Assembly: GCA_021789555.1 (NCBI GenBank)
Contig: JAJYJK010000023.1
Location: 1 to 35,988 of the forward strand
Reading direction: 5' to 3'
Length of the DNA: 35,988 nt
DNA from: Nitrospirota bacterium
GTDB lineage: Bacteria > Nitrospirota > Thermodesulfovibrionia > Thermodesulfovibrionales > JdFR-88
Below, piece by piece: positions 15,925-23,378 of this stretch. The position numbers and the translations under genes are program-made. The notes under the pieces are model-generated. The model worked only from the letters and a program-made list of their open reading frames with translations. It ran no database searches and was not told where the DNA came from. Each line of letters opens with the position of its first letter. Position 1 is the stretch's first letter.

Positions 15925-15962
15925 ACCCTCTACCTCCTGTCTGCATCCTGCATAATAAATCC

Positions 15963-15990
15963 TTTATATCATAAACCGCCGGTAATTCAA
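15963..15990 (-). promoter_or_regulatory. Sigma-70 promoter of the MFS exporter
   Basis: On the - strand TTGAAT (15990-15985) is 16 bases from TATAAA (15968-15963), and a TGA just before the -10 makes an extended -10 (TGn). Transcription would start near 15956, leaving about 32 bases before the proposed ATC start and containing AGGAGGT. Confidence 0.65.
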
Positions 15991-16005
15991 GCCGCCCGCC
16001 TGCTG

Positions 16006-16021
16006 CATGAAGGCCTTCATG
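16006..16021. promoter_or_regulatory. 16-bp perfect palindrome, candidate operator
   Basis: CATGAAGGCCTTCATG is a perfect palindrome without a spacer, 15 bases upstream of the -35 of the MFS promoter and in the shared region before the cytochrome gene. Its position suits binding by a dimeric regulator acting on efflux expression. No TetR/MarR-type gene is present in the window. Confidence 0.5.
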
Positions 16022-16322
16022 AAATATTCACGTCATTTTCATGGATATTTCATCTTTCCGTGTCTTTTCTGCAAGCGCCTGATATTTCCCGCCTGGCCGG
16101 TGATTCGGATTACATACATTAGGAAAGGAGTTTCTTAATCTATGAACGCAGCGCGTCATCGATAAACCGGGCAATTTACCGATGGCCTGCGGATGTGAAA
16201 AAGTTTTTTTTGCGGGCGTCTTTGCTGATATTCCATGAGGCAAGGGCATGAGTTATCAAACCTTGGCCGCTGTTTTAAAAAAACAGCGTGTGTGGAAGCG
16301 CCAAGACGGAAAGGGGAGATTT
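16022..16322. other. Intergenic leader of the heptaheme cytochrome, no gene seen
   Basis: About 300 bases without a supportable ORF. They should hold the promoter of the cytochrome gene at 16323, but I found no convincing -35/-10 or -24/-12 pair. A ribosome-binding GGGGAG lies just before the gene. Confidence 0.5.
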
Positions 16323-17999
16323 ATGAGGAAGTTCAGGTTTTACGGATGGGTGCTGACCGCATTGATGGTGTCGGCGCTTGCGGCATGCGGCGGGGGCGCC
16401 AGCGGAACGAGTGGCAGCGGGGTCTCGACGGGGGCGGCCGCCAAGGCCGCTTCAGGCTCCGGCGGCATAACGGGCCGGGTAATCGACATAGCAACCGGGG
16501 CGCCGCTGTCCGGTGTCAGTATCAGCGCCGGCTCCAGCACGGTTAAAACGGATTCAAACGGGGTTTACACTCTAAACGAACCCGCGGGCAGCTATACCCT
16601 GCAGGCCTCTACATCGGGTTACCTGAACACCTGGCAGATGGCCTCGGTGACTTCGGGGTCGGCAGCGACCGTGAACTGGAGCCTTACGAAAAAATACGGC
16701 AACCAGGCGATACCGGCCGCGAAAATGAACTATGTCGTCCTGGCCTGGAACGACCTGGGGATGCACTGCGACCAGGACGACTACTCGTATTTCATGATCC
16801 TGCCGCCATATAACACACTTCACGCCCAGGTAATACAGCGCGGCGGTGAAGGGGCCAGCGTGGTGACAAGCGGCATAACGGTCAGCTATGTATTTCCGAA
16901 AAAGACCAATACCGCCCTGCACACGAATTTCTGGCAGTACGCGGCCCAATACGGATTTAACGCGCCGGTCAACACCGGCATATCGGGCACGAAGCTGGCG
17001 GGCGACATGACAGTTGATTCAAACAAACTGGGTTTTGTCGCCACCGGAATCCCGCTTAGCCCTTATGATGACGACGGCACCTGGGACCCGTACGGGACCG
17101 CGACGATAACGGTAAAGGACTCAAGCGGAAACGTCCTGCAGACGGCAAACGTGGTCGCCCCCGTCTCGACCGAACTGATGTGCAGCAACTGTCACGGCAC
17201 GGCCAATCCGATGCTGGACATACTCCAGAAACATGACAAAGACAGCGGGACGACGCTCGCCAATGACTATGCGAGCAAAATAGTCCACGCCTGCTCCGAG
17301 TGCCATTCGGACAACGCCCTTGGCGCCGCCGGAAAGCCCGGGGTGGAGAGCCTTTCGCTGGCGATGCATAATTTCCATAAGGACAAGATGACGTATACCG
17401 CGGCGGCCGCAACCATGACCCCGAGTTGCTACAACTGTCACCCAGGACCTAAGACCCAGTGCCTGCGCGGCCAGATGTCCCGCGCCGGGAAATCCTGTCA
17501 GGACTGCCACGGCGATATGAGCGCCATGACCAGCGGGATGCAGGGCGGGCGTCAGCCGTGGCTCCAGGAGCCGCAGTGCGGGACCTGCCACGGCTCCGCG
17601 CACGCGGAAAACGCAAATACGCTTTACAGAAACTCCGTGCTCCGGAACTCGATTGAGGGCGACATGAACGGCAAAATCTACTGCGAGGCGTGCCACAACA
17701 GCACCCATGCCGAATTCACCTCGGCCAATCCCGCGGACCCCACTATCCCCAACAAGTTCCAGGGCGACGATTACTGGATATGGAGCTGCACGGTCTGCCA
17801 TAACAATGAAAACGGCTCGTCAATGCACGCCGGCGGGACCTCCGGCTCAACGACCATTTCCTCCTCGGGTGGCGACAGCAGCTCGACGAGCACGACCACT
17901 TCCAACACGGGTGGCGACAGCAGCTCGACGAGCACGACCACTTCCAACACGGGCGGCGACAGCGGCTCTACGACAAACTACTACACTGGAGGTGACTAG
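16323..17999 (+). CDS. Heptaheme c-type cytochrome lipoprotein with carboxypeptidase-regulatory-like domain
   Basis: This 558-residue lipoprotein begins MRKFRFYGWVLTALMV with lipobox ALAAC, followed by a Gly/Ser linker. A beta-sandwich of the carboxypeptidase-regulatory type comes next (GRVIDIATGAPLSGVSIS ... GSYTLQASTSGY), then a segment with AWNDLGMHC. Seven CxxCH heme sites follow, at Cys287, 324, 369, 392, 419, 454 and 489. The C-terminus is a Ser/Thr/Gly repeat tail. ATG 16323 is chosen over 16248 because it gives the lipoprotein signal and has GGGGAG upstream. It probably works on the outer membrane or periplasmic face in extracellular or periplasmic electron transfer. A short lipoprotein gene follows. 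Confidence 0.9.
   Translation: MRKFRFYGWVLTALMVSALAACGGGASGTSGSGVSTGAAAKAASGSGGITGRVIDIATGAPLSGVSISAGSSTVKTDSNGVYTLNEPAGSYTLQASTSGYLNTWQMASVTSGSAATVNWSLTKKYGNQAIPAAKMNYVVLAWNDLGMHCDQDDYSYFMILPPYNTLHAQVIQRGGEGASVVTSGITVSYVFPKKTNTALHTNFWQYAAQYGFNAPVNTGISGTKLAGDMTVDSNKLGFVATGIPLSPYDDDGTWDPYGTATITVKDSSGNVLQTANVVAPVSTELMCSNCHGTANPMLDILQKHDKDSGTTLANDYASKIVHACSECHSDNALGAAGKPGVESLSLAMHNFHKDKMTYTAAAATMTPSCYNCHPGPKTQCLRGQMSRAGKSCQDCHGDMSAMTSGMQGGRQPWLQEPQCGTCHGSAHAENANTLYRNSVLRNSIEGDMNGKIYCEACHNSTHAEFTSANPADPTIPNKFQGDDYWIWSCTVCHNNENGSSMHAGGTSGSTTISSSGGDSSSTSTTTSNTGGDSSSTSTTTSNTGGDSGSTTNYYTGGD
17868..17951 (+). repeat. Two perfect 42-bp tandem repeats in the cytochrome tail
   Basis: The units 17868-17909 and 17910-17951 appear identical at the base level, and a third partial, diverged copy begins at 17952. 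Each unit encodes 14 residues (GGDSSSTSTTTSNT), so gain or loss of a unit keeps the frame and changes only the tail length. Confidence 0.93.
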
Positions 18000-18009
18000 G
18001 AATTAGACC

Positions 18010-18048
18010 AAACTTTCAGGGGGCCTTTCCGGGCCCCCCTGAAAGTTT
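18010..18048 (+). terminator. Long hairpin after the cytochrome gene
   Basis: AAACTTTCAGGGGG pairs with CCCCCTGAAAGTTT around a short C/G-rich loop, beginning 10 bases after the stop codon. The T run that follows is weak (CCTGTTT), so it may be a partial terminator or an mRNA-stabilising hairpin rather than a full stop. Confidence 0.7.
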
Positions 18049-18093
18049 CCTGTTTATCAACCCAAAATCCAAAATGGAGGTCTTGTTTTTATC

Positions 18094-18510
18094 ATGAGGA
18101 AAGCCGCAGGGATTTTACTTTTTACAATCATTCTGGCGATGGCGCTTCTGCCTGCCGGCTGCAAGGCCGGCCTCTTCGGCAATAACAAATCCTACAGTCC
18201 CCAGGAGGTGCTGGACAAATACTTCTCCTCCGCCATGAGAAGGGACTACGCCGCTTCGTACGATTGCTATTACGCCGCTTACAAGGCGAAGATAAACAAG
18301 GCCGACTATGTGAAGCACCGCGATGAAGACCCGGCGGTCCTGCAAAAATATCAAATCCTTTCGCTCCGGCAGACTGACGGCGCCGCGCTGGCGAACGTGC
18401 TTTTGACCTTTGCCTCGGCAAAGCAGCCGGGAAGCGCAAGACCTGTCTCCATAAACGTGAAAGAGAATCTGGTAAAAGAAGGCGGGCAGTGGAAGATAAA
18501 GGTCTGGTAA
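18094..18510 (+). CDS. Small lipoprotein, DUF4878/NTF2-like
   Basis: This 138-residue protein has a lipoprotein signal (MRKAAGILLFTIILAMALLPAGC). The body runs SPQEVLDKYFSSAMRRDYAASYDCYYAAYKAK and ends in ENLVKEGGQWKIKVW. Such short alpha+beta lipoproteins, with a helix for a changing residue set and a terminal QWKI strand, resemble the DUF4878/NTF2-like group of unknown function. It follows the cytochrome hairpin by 45 bases and has GGAGG about 12 bases before the ATG. A link to the cytochrome is only positional. A 7-bp GC hairpin (18562-18578) lies downstream but lacks a T run. Confidence 0.75.
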   Translation: MRKAAGILLFTIILAMALLPAGCKAGLFGNNKSYSPQEVLDKYFSSAMRRDYAASYDCYYAAYKAKINKADYVKHRDEDPAVLQKYQILSLRQTDGAALANVLLTFASAKQPGSARPVSINVKENLVKEGGQWKIKVW

Positions 18511-18606
18511 ACGCATAGCGGGCCGTTTCTCCCCCCGTTAAAACCCTCTTTTAAATGGATGGCGGGCGCATCGCCCGCGGCGACGATACCTCTCTGCCCG
18601 CCGGGC

Positions 18607-18659
18607 TTGACAGAAACAAAATAAACTGCAATTATGAAACCCGGAAACGATACCGGGTT
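18607..18659 (+). promoter_or_regulatory. Promoter of the HlyD-ABC-NodT operon with overlapping hairpin
   Basis: TTGACA (18607-18612) is 17 bases from AATTAT (18630-18635), placing the transcription start near 18642. A 7-bp inverted repeat AACCCGG / CCGGGTT (18638-18659, 8-base spacer) covers that start. It could be an operator or a 5' mRNA hairpin. About 75 bases of leader lead to the ATG at 18717. Confidence 0.6.
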
Positions 18660-18716
18660 GTTCCGCATGGGGCGGTTTTTATGGTCATCCCGGAAAAGGC
18701 GGCAGGGGAGAGCGGA

Positions 18717-19733
18717 ATGAAAATTTTTGCCTTTCGCGGCGGATGCCGGCTGCACAGGAGATTTCCATTATTCTGCGCCCTGGTCATGGCGCTTTTTGTT
18801 TTCGCGGGCTGCGGCCGCCGTGTCCAAAACCGCGTGCAGGGCTATGTCGAGGGGGAGTTCGTCTATGTCGCCTCCCCGTTTGCCGGGGCGCTCGTCGATT
18901 TGCGTGTGCAGCGGGGCGAGCAGGTGAAGGCCGGACAGCCGCTTTTCAGGCTTGAAAGCGAGCCGGAAAAGGACGCCGCGGATGAAGCGGCGCGCCGTCT
19001 GGCGCAGGCCCGGAGCCTCTTGCGGGACGAGGAGAAAGGCAAGCGCCCTTCGGAGATGGATTCGCTGGAGGCCCAACTCCGGCAGGCGCAGGCGGCGCTT
19101 GCGTTCTCACAGAAGGAGTTTTCGCGGCAGGAAAAAATGCTCAGGACTGCCGCCACCTCGCGGCAGGACCTGGACAGCGCGCGTTCCTCACGCGAGCAGG
19201 CGCGCGAGCGCGTGGCCCAATGGTCCGCGGACCTGGAGACGGCGCGGCTCGGCTCCAGAGAAGACCAGATACGCGCGGCGAAGGCCAACGTGCAGGCGCT
19301 CGATGCGGCCTTGGCCCAGGCTGAGTGGAATCTGGCCCAGAAAAGGCAGGCCGCGCCAAAAACGGGCCTGGTCTTCGACACGCTCTACCGCGAGGGGGAA
19401 TGGGTCCCCTCCGGCCGTCCGGTTGTCGTGCTGCTGCCCCCGGAAAACATAAAGGTGCGCGCATTCGTCCCGGAGACGCTCGTGGGAGGCATTCATCCGG
19501 GCGCGGCCGCGCGGGTCTTTGTGGATGGCGTTTCAAGACCTTTCACGGGTCGGGTGAGTTTCATCTCGCCGCAGGCCGAATACACGCCGCCCGTGATTTA
19601 CAGCCGGCAGAGCCGCGAAAAATTCGTATTCATGATCGAGATAACCTTCGACCCGGAGACGGCCTCGAAGCTGCATCCGGGCCAGCCGGTGGATGTGGAG
19701 CTGGGAGCAGGCGCGGGGCCTGCGCCGCGCTGA
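18717..19733 (+). CDS. HlyD-family periplasmic adaptor (membrane-fusion lipoprotein)
   Basis: This 338-residue membrane-fusion protein has a lipoprotein-type signal (ALVMALFVFAGC), a first biotinyl-lipoyl-like half (GYVEGEFVYVASPFAGALVDLRVQRGEQVKAGQPLFRLE), a long Ala/Gln/Arg-rich alpha-hairpin coiled coil (about 80-200) and a beta-barrel C-terminal part. It resembles YbhG/YhiI-type adaptors that link an ABC-2 transporter to a TolC-like channel. ATG 18717 is chosen for its GGGGAG and because the signal begins there; longer frames back to 18555 lack this. It ends one base before the ABC ATPase start. It is the first of four genes that together form a tripartite exporter. Confidence 0.9.
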   Translation: MKIFAFRGGCRLHRRFPLFCALVMALFVFAGCGRRVQNRVQGYVEGEFVYVASPFAGALVDLRVQRGEQVKAGQPLFRLESEPEKDAADEAARRLAQARSLLRDEEKGKRPSEMDSLEAQLRQAQAALAFSQKEFSRQEKMLRTAATSRQDLDSARSSREQARERVAQWSADLETARLGSREDQIRAAKANVQALDAALAQAEWNLAQKRQAAPKTGLVFDTLYREGEWVPSGRPVVVLLPPENIKVRAFVPETLVGGIHPGAAARVFVDGVSRPFTGRVSFISPQAEYTPPVIYSRQSREKFVFMIEITFDPETASKLHPGQPVDVELGAGAGPAPR

Positions 19734-19734
19734 C

Positions 19735-20688
19735 ATGCCCGATGGACTCGCAATAGATGTGCATGGGATGACCAAGCGTTTTGACGGCCTGACCGCAGTC
19801 AACAGGGTTGACCTTCAGGTGCGGACGGGAGATATCTGCGGCTTTCTCGGGCCAAACGGCAGCGGCAAGACCACCTTCATACGGATGCTCTGCGGGTTGC
19901 TGAGGCCCGACGGCGGCAGCGGGACCTGCCTGGGGCATGACGTGATGACCGGGAGCGAGGCAATCAAAGGCCTGGTCGGCTATATGACGCAGAGGTTCAG
20001 TTTCTGGGACGACCTGACCATTCATGAGAACCTCGATTTCGTGGCGCGCATGTATTCCATCGGCAACCGCCGCAGGGTCGTGCGGGAGAGCATCGAACGG
20101 CTCGGGCTGGAGGGGCAGGGCAACAAACTCGCAGGAGAGCTGTCTGGCGGCTGGAAGCAGAGGCTGGCCCTGGCCGCCTGCATGATCCACGACCCGAAAC
20201 TCCTTCTGCTGGATGAGCCGACGGCGGGCGTGGACCCCAAGGCGAGGCGCGAATTCTGGGAAGAAATCCACAGGCTTGCCGAGCAGGGGCTTACGTTTCT
20301 CATAGCCACGCACTATATGGACGAGGCCGAGCGCTGCCACCGGCTGGCCTTCATCTTAAACGGCAAGCTGCTTTCGCAGGGCACGGTGGCGGAGGTGATC
20401 GAGCAGGCCCATCTTACGACATGGTCCGTAAGCGGCCCCGACCTGACCGGGCTTGCCGGCAAGCTCCGGGTCCGCCCCGGAGTGGAGCAGGCCGTTGCCT
20501 TCGGAAACACCCTGCACATCAGCGGTGACGACGCGGACGCCCTCCTTGGCGCGATAGCCCCGTTTCGCGCCGCACCGTATGAATGGCGGGGCATCGATTC
20601 CAGCCTGGAGGACGTCTTTATTCATTTTATGGGAGGCCGCGCGGGTAGGCAGATGGAAGGCCCCCGGATGGATGGCCCGTCATCATGA
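19735..20688 (+). CDS. ABC transporter ATP-binding protein (drug/export type)
   Basis: This 317-residue ATPase has Walker A GPNGSGKTT at 39-47, signature LSGGWKQR from residue 136, Walker B LLLLDEP with Asp160/Glu161, and an H-loop in IATHYMDEAERC. The family (CcmA/YbhF type) powers ABC-2 exporters. The start at 19735 follows the adaptor stop by one base, and the end overlaps the permease start (ATGA). YbhF proteins often have two ATPase domains; this one has a single domain, so the working transporter should be a homodimer with the one permease species. Substrate unknown. Confidence 0.92.
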   Translation: MPDGLAIDVHGMTKRFDGLTAVNRVDLQVRTGDICGFLGPNGSGKTTFIRMLCGLLRPDGGSGTCLGHDVMTGSEAIKGLVGYMTQRFSFWDDLTIHENLDFVARMYSIGNRRRVVRESIERLGLEGQGNKLAGELSGGWKQRLALAACMIHDPKLLLLDEPTAGVDPKARREFWEEIHRLAEQGLTFLIATHYMDEAERCHRLAFILNGKLLSQGTVAEVIEQAHLTTWSVSGPDLTGLAGKLRVRPGVEQAVAFGNTLHISGDDADALLGAIAPFRAAPYEWRGIDSSLEDVFIHFMGGRAGRQMEGPRMDGPSS

Positions 20689-21815
20689 AATTCTCCCCCT
20701 CAAGGTTATGGGCGATAGTCGTCAAGGAGTTTGTCCAGATGCGCCGGGACCGGCTGACCCTCGGGATGATGGCCGGAATCCCTGTCTTGCAGCTCCTGCT
20801 CTTCGGCTACGCGATAAACGCAAACCCCAAACATCTTCCGACCGCCGTCCTCATGGCGGACAACGGCCCGCAGGGCCGCACCCTGCTCTACGCCCTTGAA
20901 AACAGCAGTTATTTCGATTTTGTAAGACGGGTGAAGACCGAACCGGAGGGACGCCGCCTGCTTGCGCGCGGCGACGTCCAGTTCGTCGTGAACATCCCGG
21001 AGAATTTCACCCGCGATTTTTTGCGCGGAGCCCGTCCGGCCATTCTGGTCGAGGCCGACGCGACCGACCCCGTGGCGACCGTCAACGCCCTTGCCGCCCT
21101 GAACGCCGCCGTAAACGGCGCGCTAAAAAACGATTTAAAAGGCCCGCTGGCCTTCCTCTCCGGCACGGCGCCCCCCGTGGAGCTGCAGATACACGCCCTC
21201 TATAACCCGGAAGACATTACCGCGTACAATATAGTGCCCGGCCTGATGGGGACGATACTTACGATGACCATGATCGCCATCACCGGGCTGGCCATAACGC
21301 GCGAACGCGAGAGCGGCACGATGGAAAACCTCCTTTCGATGCCGACGCGCCCGCTTGAGGTGATGATCGGGAAGATCGTCCCCTATATCCTTGTGGGCTA
21401 TATGCAGATGGCGCTGATACTGCTAACCGCCCGTCTGCTCTTTCGAGTGCCGATGGCGGGCAGCATCGCCCTTCTGATGGCGGTGACTTTCGTATTCATC
21501 GTCGCAAACCTCGCCATGGGCATCACGTTTTCCACGCTGGCCACGACACAGCGCCAGGCCATGCAGATGTCGATGTTCTTCTTTCTGCCAAATATCCTCC
21601 TGTCGGGGTTCATGTTCCCGTTCAGGGGGATGCCGGTCTGGGCGCAGGACATAGGGGAATTCCTGCCCCTCACCCATTTCCTGCGGATCATCCGCGGCAT
21701 CCTCCTTAAGGGAAACGGTTTTACCGACGTTGTCCGGGAGCTTTGGCAGATAGCGCTTTTTGCCATAGTTGCGATTGCGCTAAGCGTGAAGAGTTTCAGA
21801 AGGACGCTGGACTAA
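20685..21815 (+). CDS. ABC-2 type permease (YhhJ/YbhS/YbhR-like)
   Basis: This 376-residue membrane protein has one N-terminal helix (LTLGMMAGIPVLQLLLFGYAI), a large periplasmic domain (about 60-185), then five or so helices. Between them is the RERESGTMENLLSMPTRPLEVMIGK motif typical of ABC-2 permeases. It starts within the ATPase gene (ATGA) and stops 4 bases before the NodT gene. Paralogous systems such as ybhSR have two different permeases; here there is only one, so it should dimerise. Confidence 0.92.
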   Translation: MKFSPSRLWAIVVKEFVQMRRDRLTLGMMAGIPVLQLLLFGYAINANPKHLPTAVLMADNGPQGRTLLYALENSSYFDFVRRVKTEPEGRRLLARGDVQFVVNIPENFTRDFLRGARPAILVEADATDPVATVNALAALNAAVNGALKNDLKGPLAFLSGTAPPVELQIHALYNPEDITAYNIVPGLMGTILTMTMIAITGLAITRERESGTMENLLSMPTRPLEVMIGKIVPYILVGYMQMALILLTARLLFRVPMAGSIALLMAVTFVFIVANLAMGITFSTLATTQRQAMQMSMFFFLPNILLSGFMFPFRGMPVWAQDIGEFLPLTHFLRIIRGILLKGNGFTDVVRELWQIALFAIVAIALSVKSFRRTLD

Positions 21816-21819
21816 GCCG

Positions 21820-23235
21820 GTGAAGACCGCCTGTTCCATAGGCGTTTTTGGCATGATGGCGCTCTTTGCGCTTGCCGCCTGCACCGTGGGACCGGATTAC
21901 AAGAGGCCCGATGTCGCGGACATCACGCCAGGGCATTGGCATTGGAGGCCGGCCAGCCCGGGCGATACGCTCCCCAAGGGGAACTGGTGGAAGATATTTC
22001 ATGACCCGGTCCTGGACGGTCTCGAAAACGCCGCCGCGGCCGGCAATCAGGATTTGAGCGCGGCCATGGCGCGCGTAGAAGAGGCGCGTGCAGTCGCAAG
22101 ACAGAGCCGGAGCGCATTTTTCCCGGAGCTATCACTCGATCCCTCCGCCAACCGCCAGCGCACTACGGGCCACCTGCCCACCCCGATTCCCATTACGGTG
22201 CCGCCGGCCTACATAAATACCTACAGCGTCCCGTTCGACCTGGGTTACGAGGCCGATCTCTGGGGCCGGCTCCGCCGCTCATTCGAGGCCGCGGGCGCGC
22301 AGGCCCAGGCGAGCGCCGCCGATTATCAAAACACCCTCTTGACGCTTACCGCCGATGTCGCCGCGGATTATTTTCTCATTCGCTCGATGGATGCCGAGAT
22401 CGATGTCCTCCAGGAGACGGTGAAATCCCGCGGCGAGTCCGTGCGTATATTGAAGGACCGCTTCGATGCGGGGGCCATCCCGGAGCTGGACCTGGACAGG
22501 GCAAGGAGCGAACTGGCCGGCGCCAAATCCGATTTGGCCGACGGGACCCGCCAGCGGGCCCTCACCGCAAATGCCCTGGCGCTTCTGTTGGGGAAACCCG
22601 CCAGTTCATTTTCGCTTGTCAGCGGCCCCGCGCCCTCTTCGCCCCCATTGGTCCGGGCGGGGCTTCCTTCGACTCTTCTCGAGCGGCGGCCGGACGTTGC
22701 GCGGGCGGAGAGATTGCTTGCGGCCGCAAACGCTCGGATAGGAGTTGCACGGGCGGCCTATTTCCCGGACCTCCGGTTGACCGGCCAGGCGGGCTTTTTA
22801 AGCTCGGAGGCGGAAAGCCTGTTTTCAAGCGACAGCCGGGTCTGGACGATCGGGCTTGGCGTGACCCTGCCCATCTTTAACGGAGGGCGCATCAGCGCGG
22901 AAGTCGCGCAGGCCCGGGCCTCCTATCTTGAGGCCCTCGCCAACTACCGGCAAACCGTGCTTGAGGCGTTCAAGGACGTTGAAGACTCGCTTGCCGAAAT
23001 CGTCCTTCTGAAACAGCAGGCCGCGCGGGAAGACGATGCCCTCGCCTCCGCCCGAAAGGTGGCCCTGCTGGCGCAGGCGCGCTACGACGCCGGCGCGGTC
23101 GGTTACTTGGACGTCGTCGATGCCCAAAGGGACGTGCTCGATCGGGAGCGCCTGAGGGCCAGGCTGGAAGGGCAGCGCTTCGCGGCCGGCGTGCGGCTGA
23201 TAAAGGCCTTGGGCGGCGGCTGGAGCGCAAAGTAA
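21820..23235 (+). CDS. NodT-family outer-membrane efflux lipoprotein (TolC-like)
   Basis: This 471-residue outer-membrane factor begins GTG, with signal MKTACSIGVFGMMALFALAAC (lipobox ALAAC) and the family opening TVGPDYKRPDV. GNWWKIFHDPVLDGLENAAAAGNQDL and paired alpha-helical repeats (AMARVEEARAVARQ; YLEALANYRQTVLEAFKDVEDSLAEI) follow, as in TolC/OprM. It should form the trimeric channel completing the HlyD-ABC-ABC exporter. There is no clear Shine-Dalgarno, so translation probably depends on coupling to the permease 4 bases upstream. The nested palindrome right after the stop likely ends the transcript. Confidence 0.93.
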   Translation: MKTACSIGVFGMMALFALAACTVGPDYKRPDVADITPGHWHWRPASPGDTLPKGNWWKIFHDPVLDGLENAAAAGNQDLSAAMARVEEARAVARQSRSAFFPELSLDPSANRQRTTGHLPTPIPITVPPAYINTYSVPFDLGYEADLWGRLRRSFEAAGAQAQASAADYQNTLLTLTADVAADYFLIRSMDAEIDVLQETVKSRGESVRILKDRFDAGAIPELDLDRARSELAGAKSDLADGTRQRALTANALALLLGKPASSFSLVSGPAPSSPPLVRAGLPSTLLERRPDVARAERLLAAANARIGVARAAYFPDLRLTGQAGFLSSEAESLFSSDSRVWTIGLGVTLPIFNGGRISAEVAQARASYLEALANYRQTVLEAFKDVEDSLAEIVLLKQQAAREDDALASARKVALLAQARYDAGAVGYLDVVDAQRDVLDRERLRARLEGQRFAAGVRLIKALGGGWSAK

Positions 23236-23236
23236 A

Positions 23237-23301
23237 CACCCTCCCGCCCTTTGTCTATTTTGAAATCCCCTCCCTCGATGGGAGGGGATTAGGGGAGGGT
23301 G
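23237..23301. repeat. Nested palindromic REP-like element after the efflux operon
   Basis: The inner arms AATCCCCTCCC / GGGAGGGGATT (23264-23274 and 23280-23290) are perfect with a 5-base loop. The outer arms CACCCTCCC (23237-23245) and GGGAGGGTG (23293-23301) also pair. This makes a long stem directly after the NodT stop, followed by another purine-rich GAGGGGAGAGGG run. The style recalls REP elements, and a related palindrome is at 26736. Confidence 0.75.
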
Positions 23302-23378
23302 TATTGAGGGGAGAGGGTTTCACAGAAGGGGCGATTCCCATCATTTGATAGAATTGTGATATATCGCGTGGGGGGATT

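Noticed and set aside
16200-16225. TTTGCGGGCGTCTTTGCTG as a sigma-54 promoter of the cytochrome gene
   Set aside because: The TTGC half fits, but the -24 half lacks the GG pair in the right register.
16248-16322. Upstream ATG at 16248 as the cytochrome start
   Set aside because: It would put 25 charged residues ahead of the lipoprotein signal; ATG 16323 has GGGGAG and begins the signal directly.
17121-17801. Long - strand ORF opposite the heptaheme cytochrome, and the other long antisense ORFs (e.g. 6599-7927, 8016-9137, 10591-11538, 32595-34397)
   Set aside because: They are mirror frames of GC-rich genes, with no motif, no ribosome-binding site and His/Arg/Gly/Pro-biased composition.
18555-18716. 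Upstream start of the HlyD-like gene
   Set aside because: It overlaps the promoter and hairpin region and encodes a non-conserved hydrophilic extension before the lipoprotein signal.
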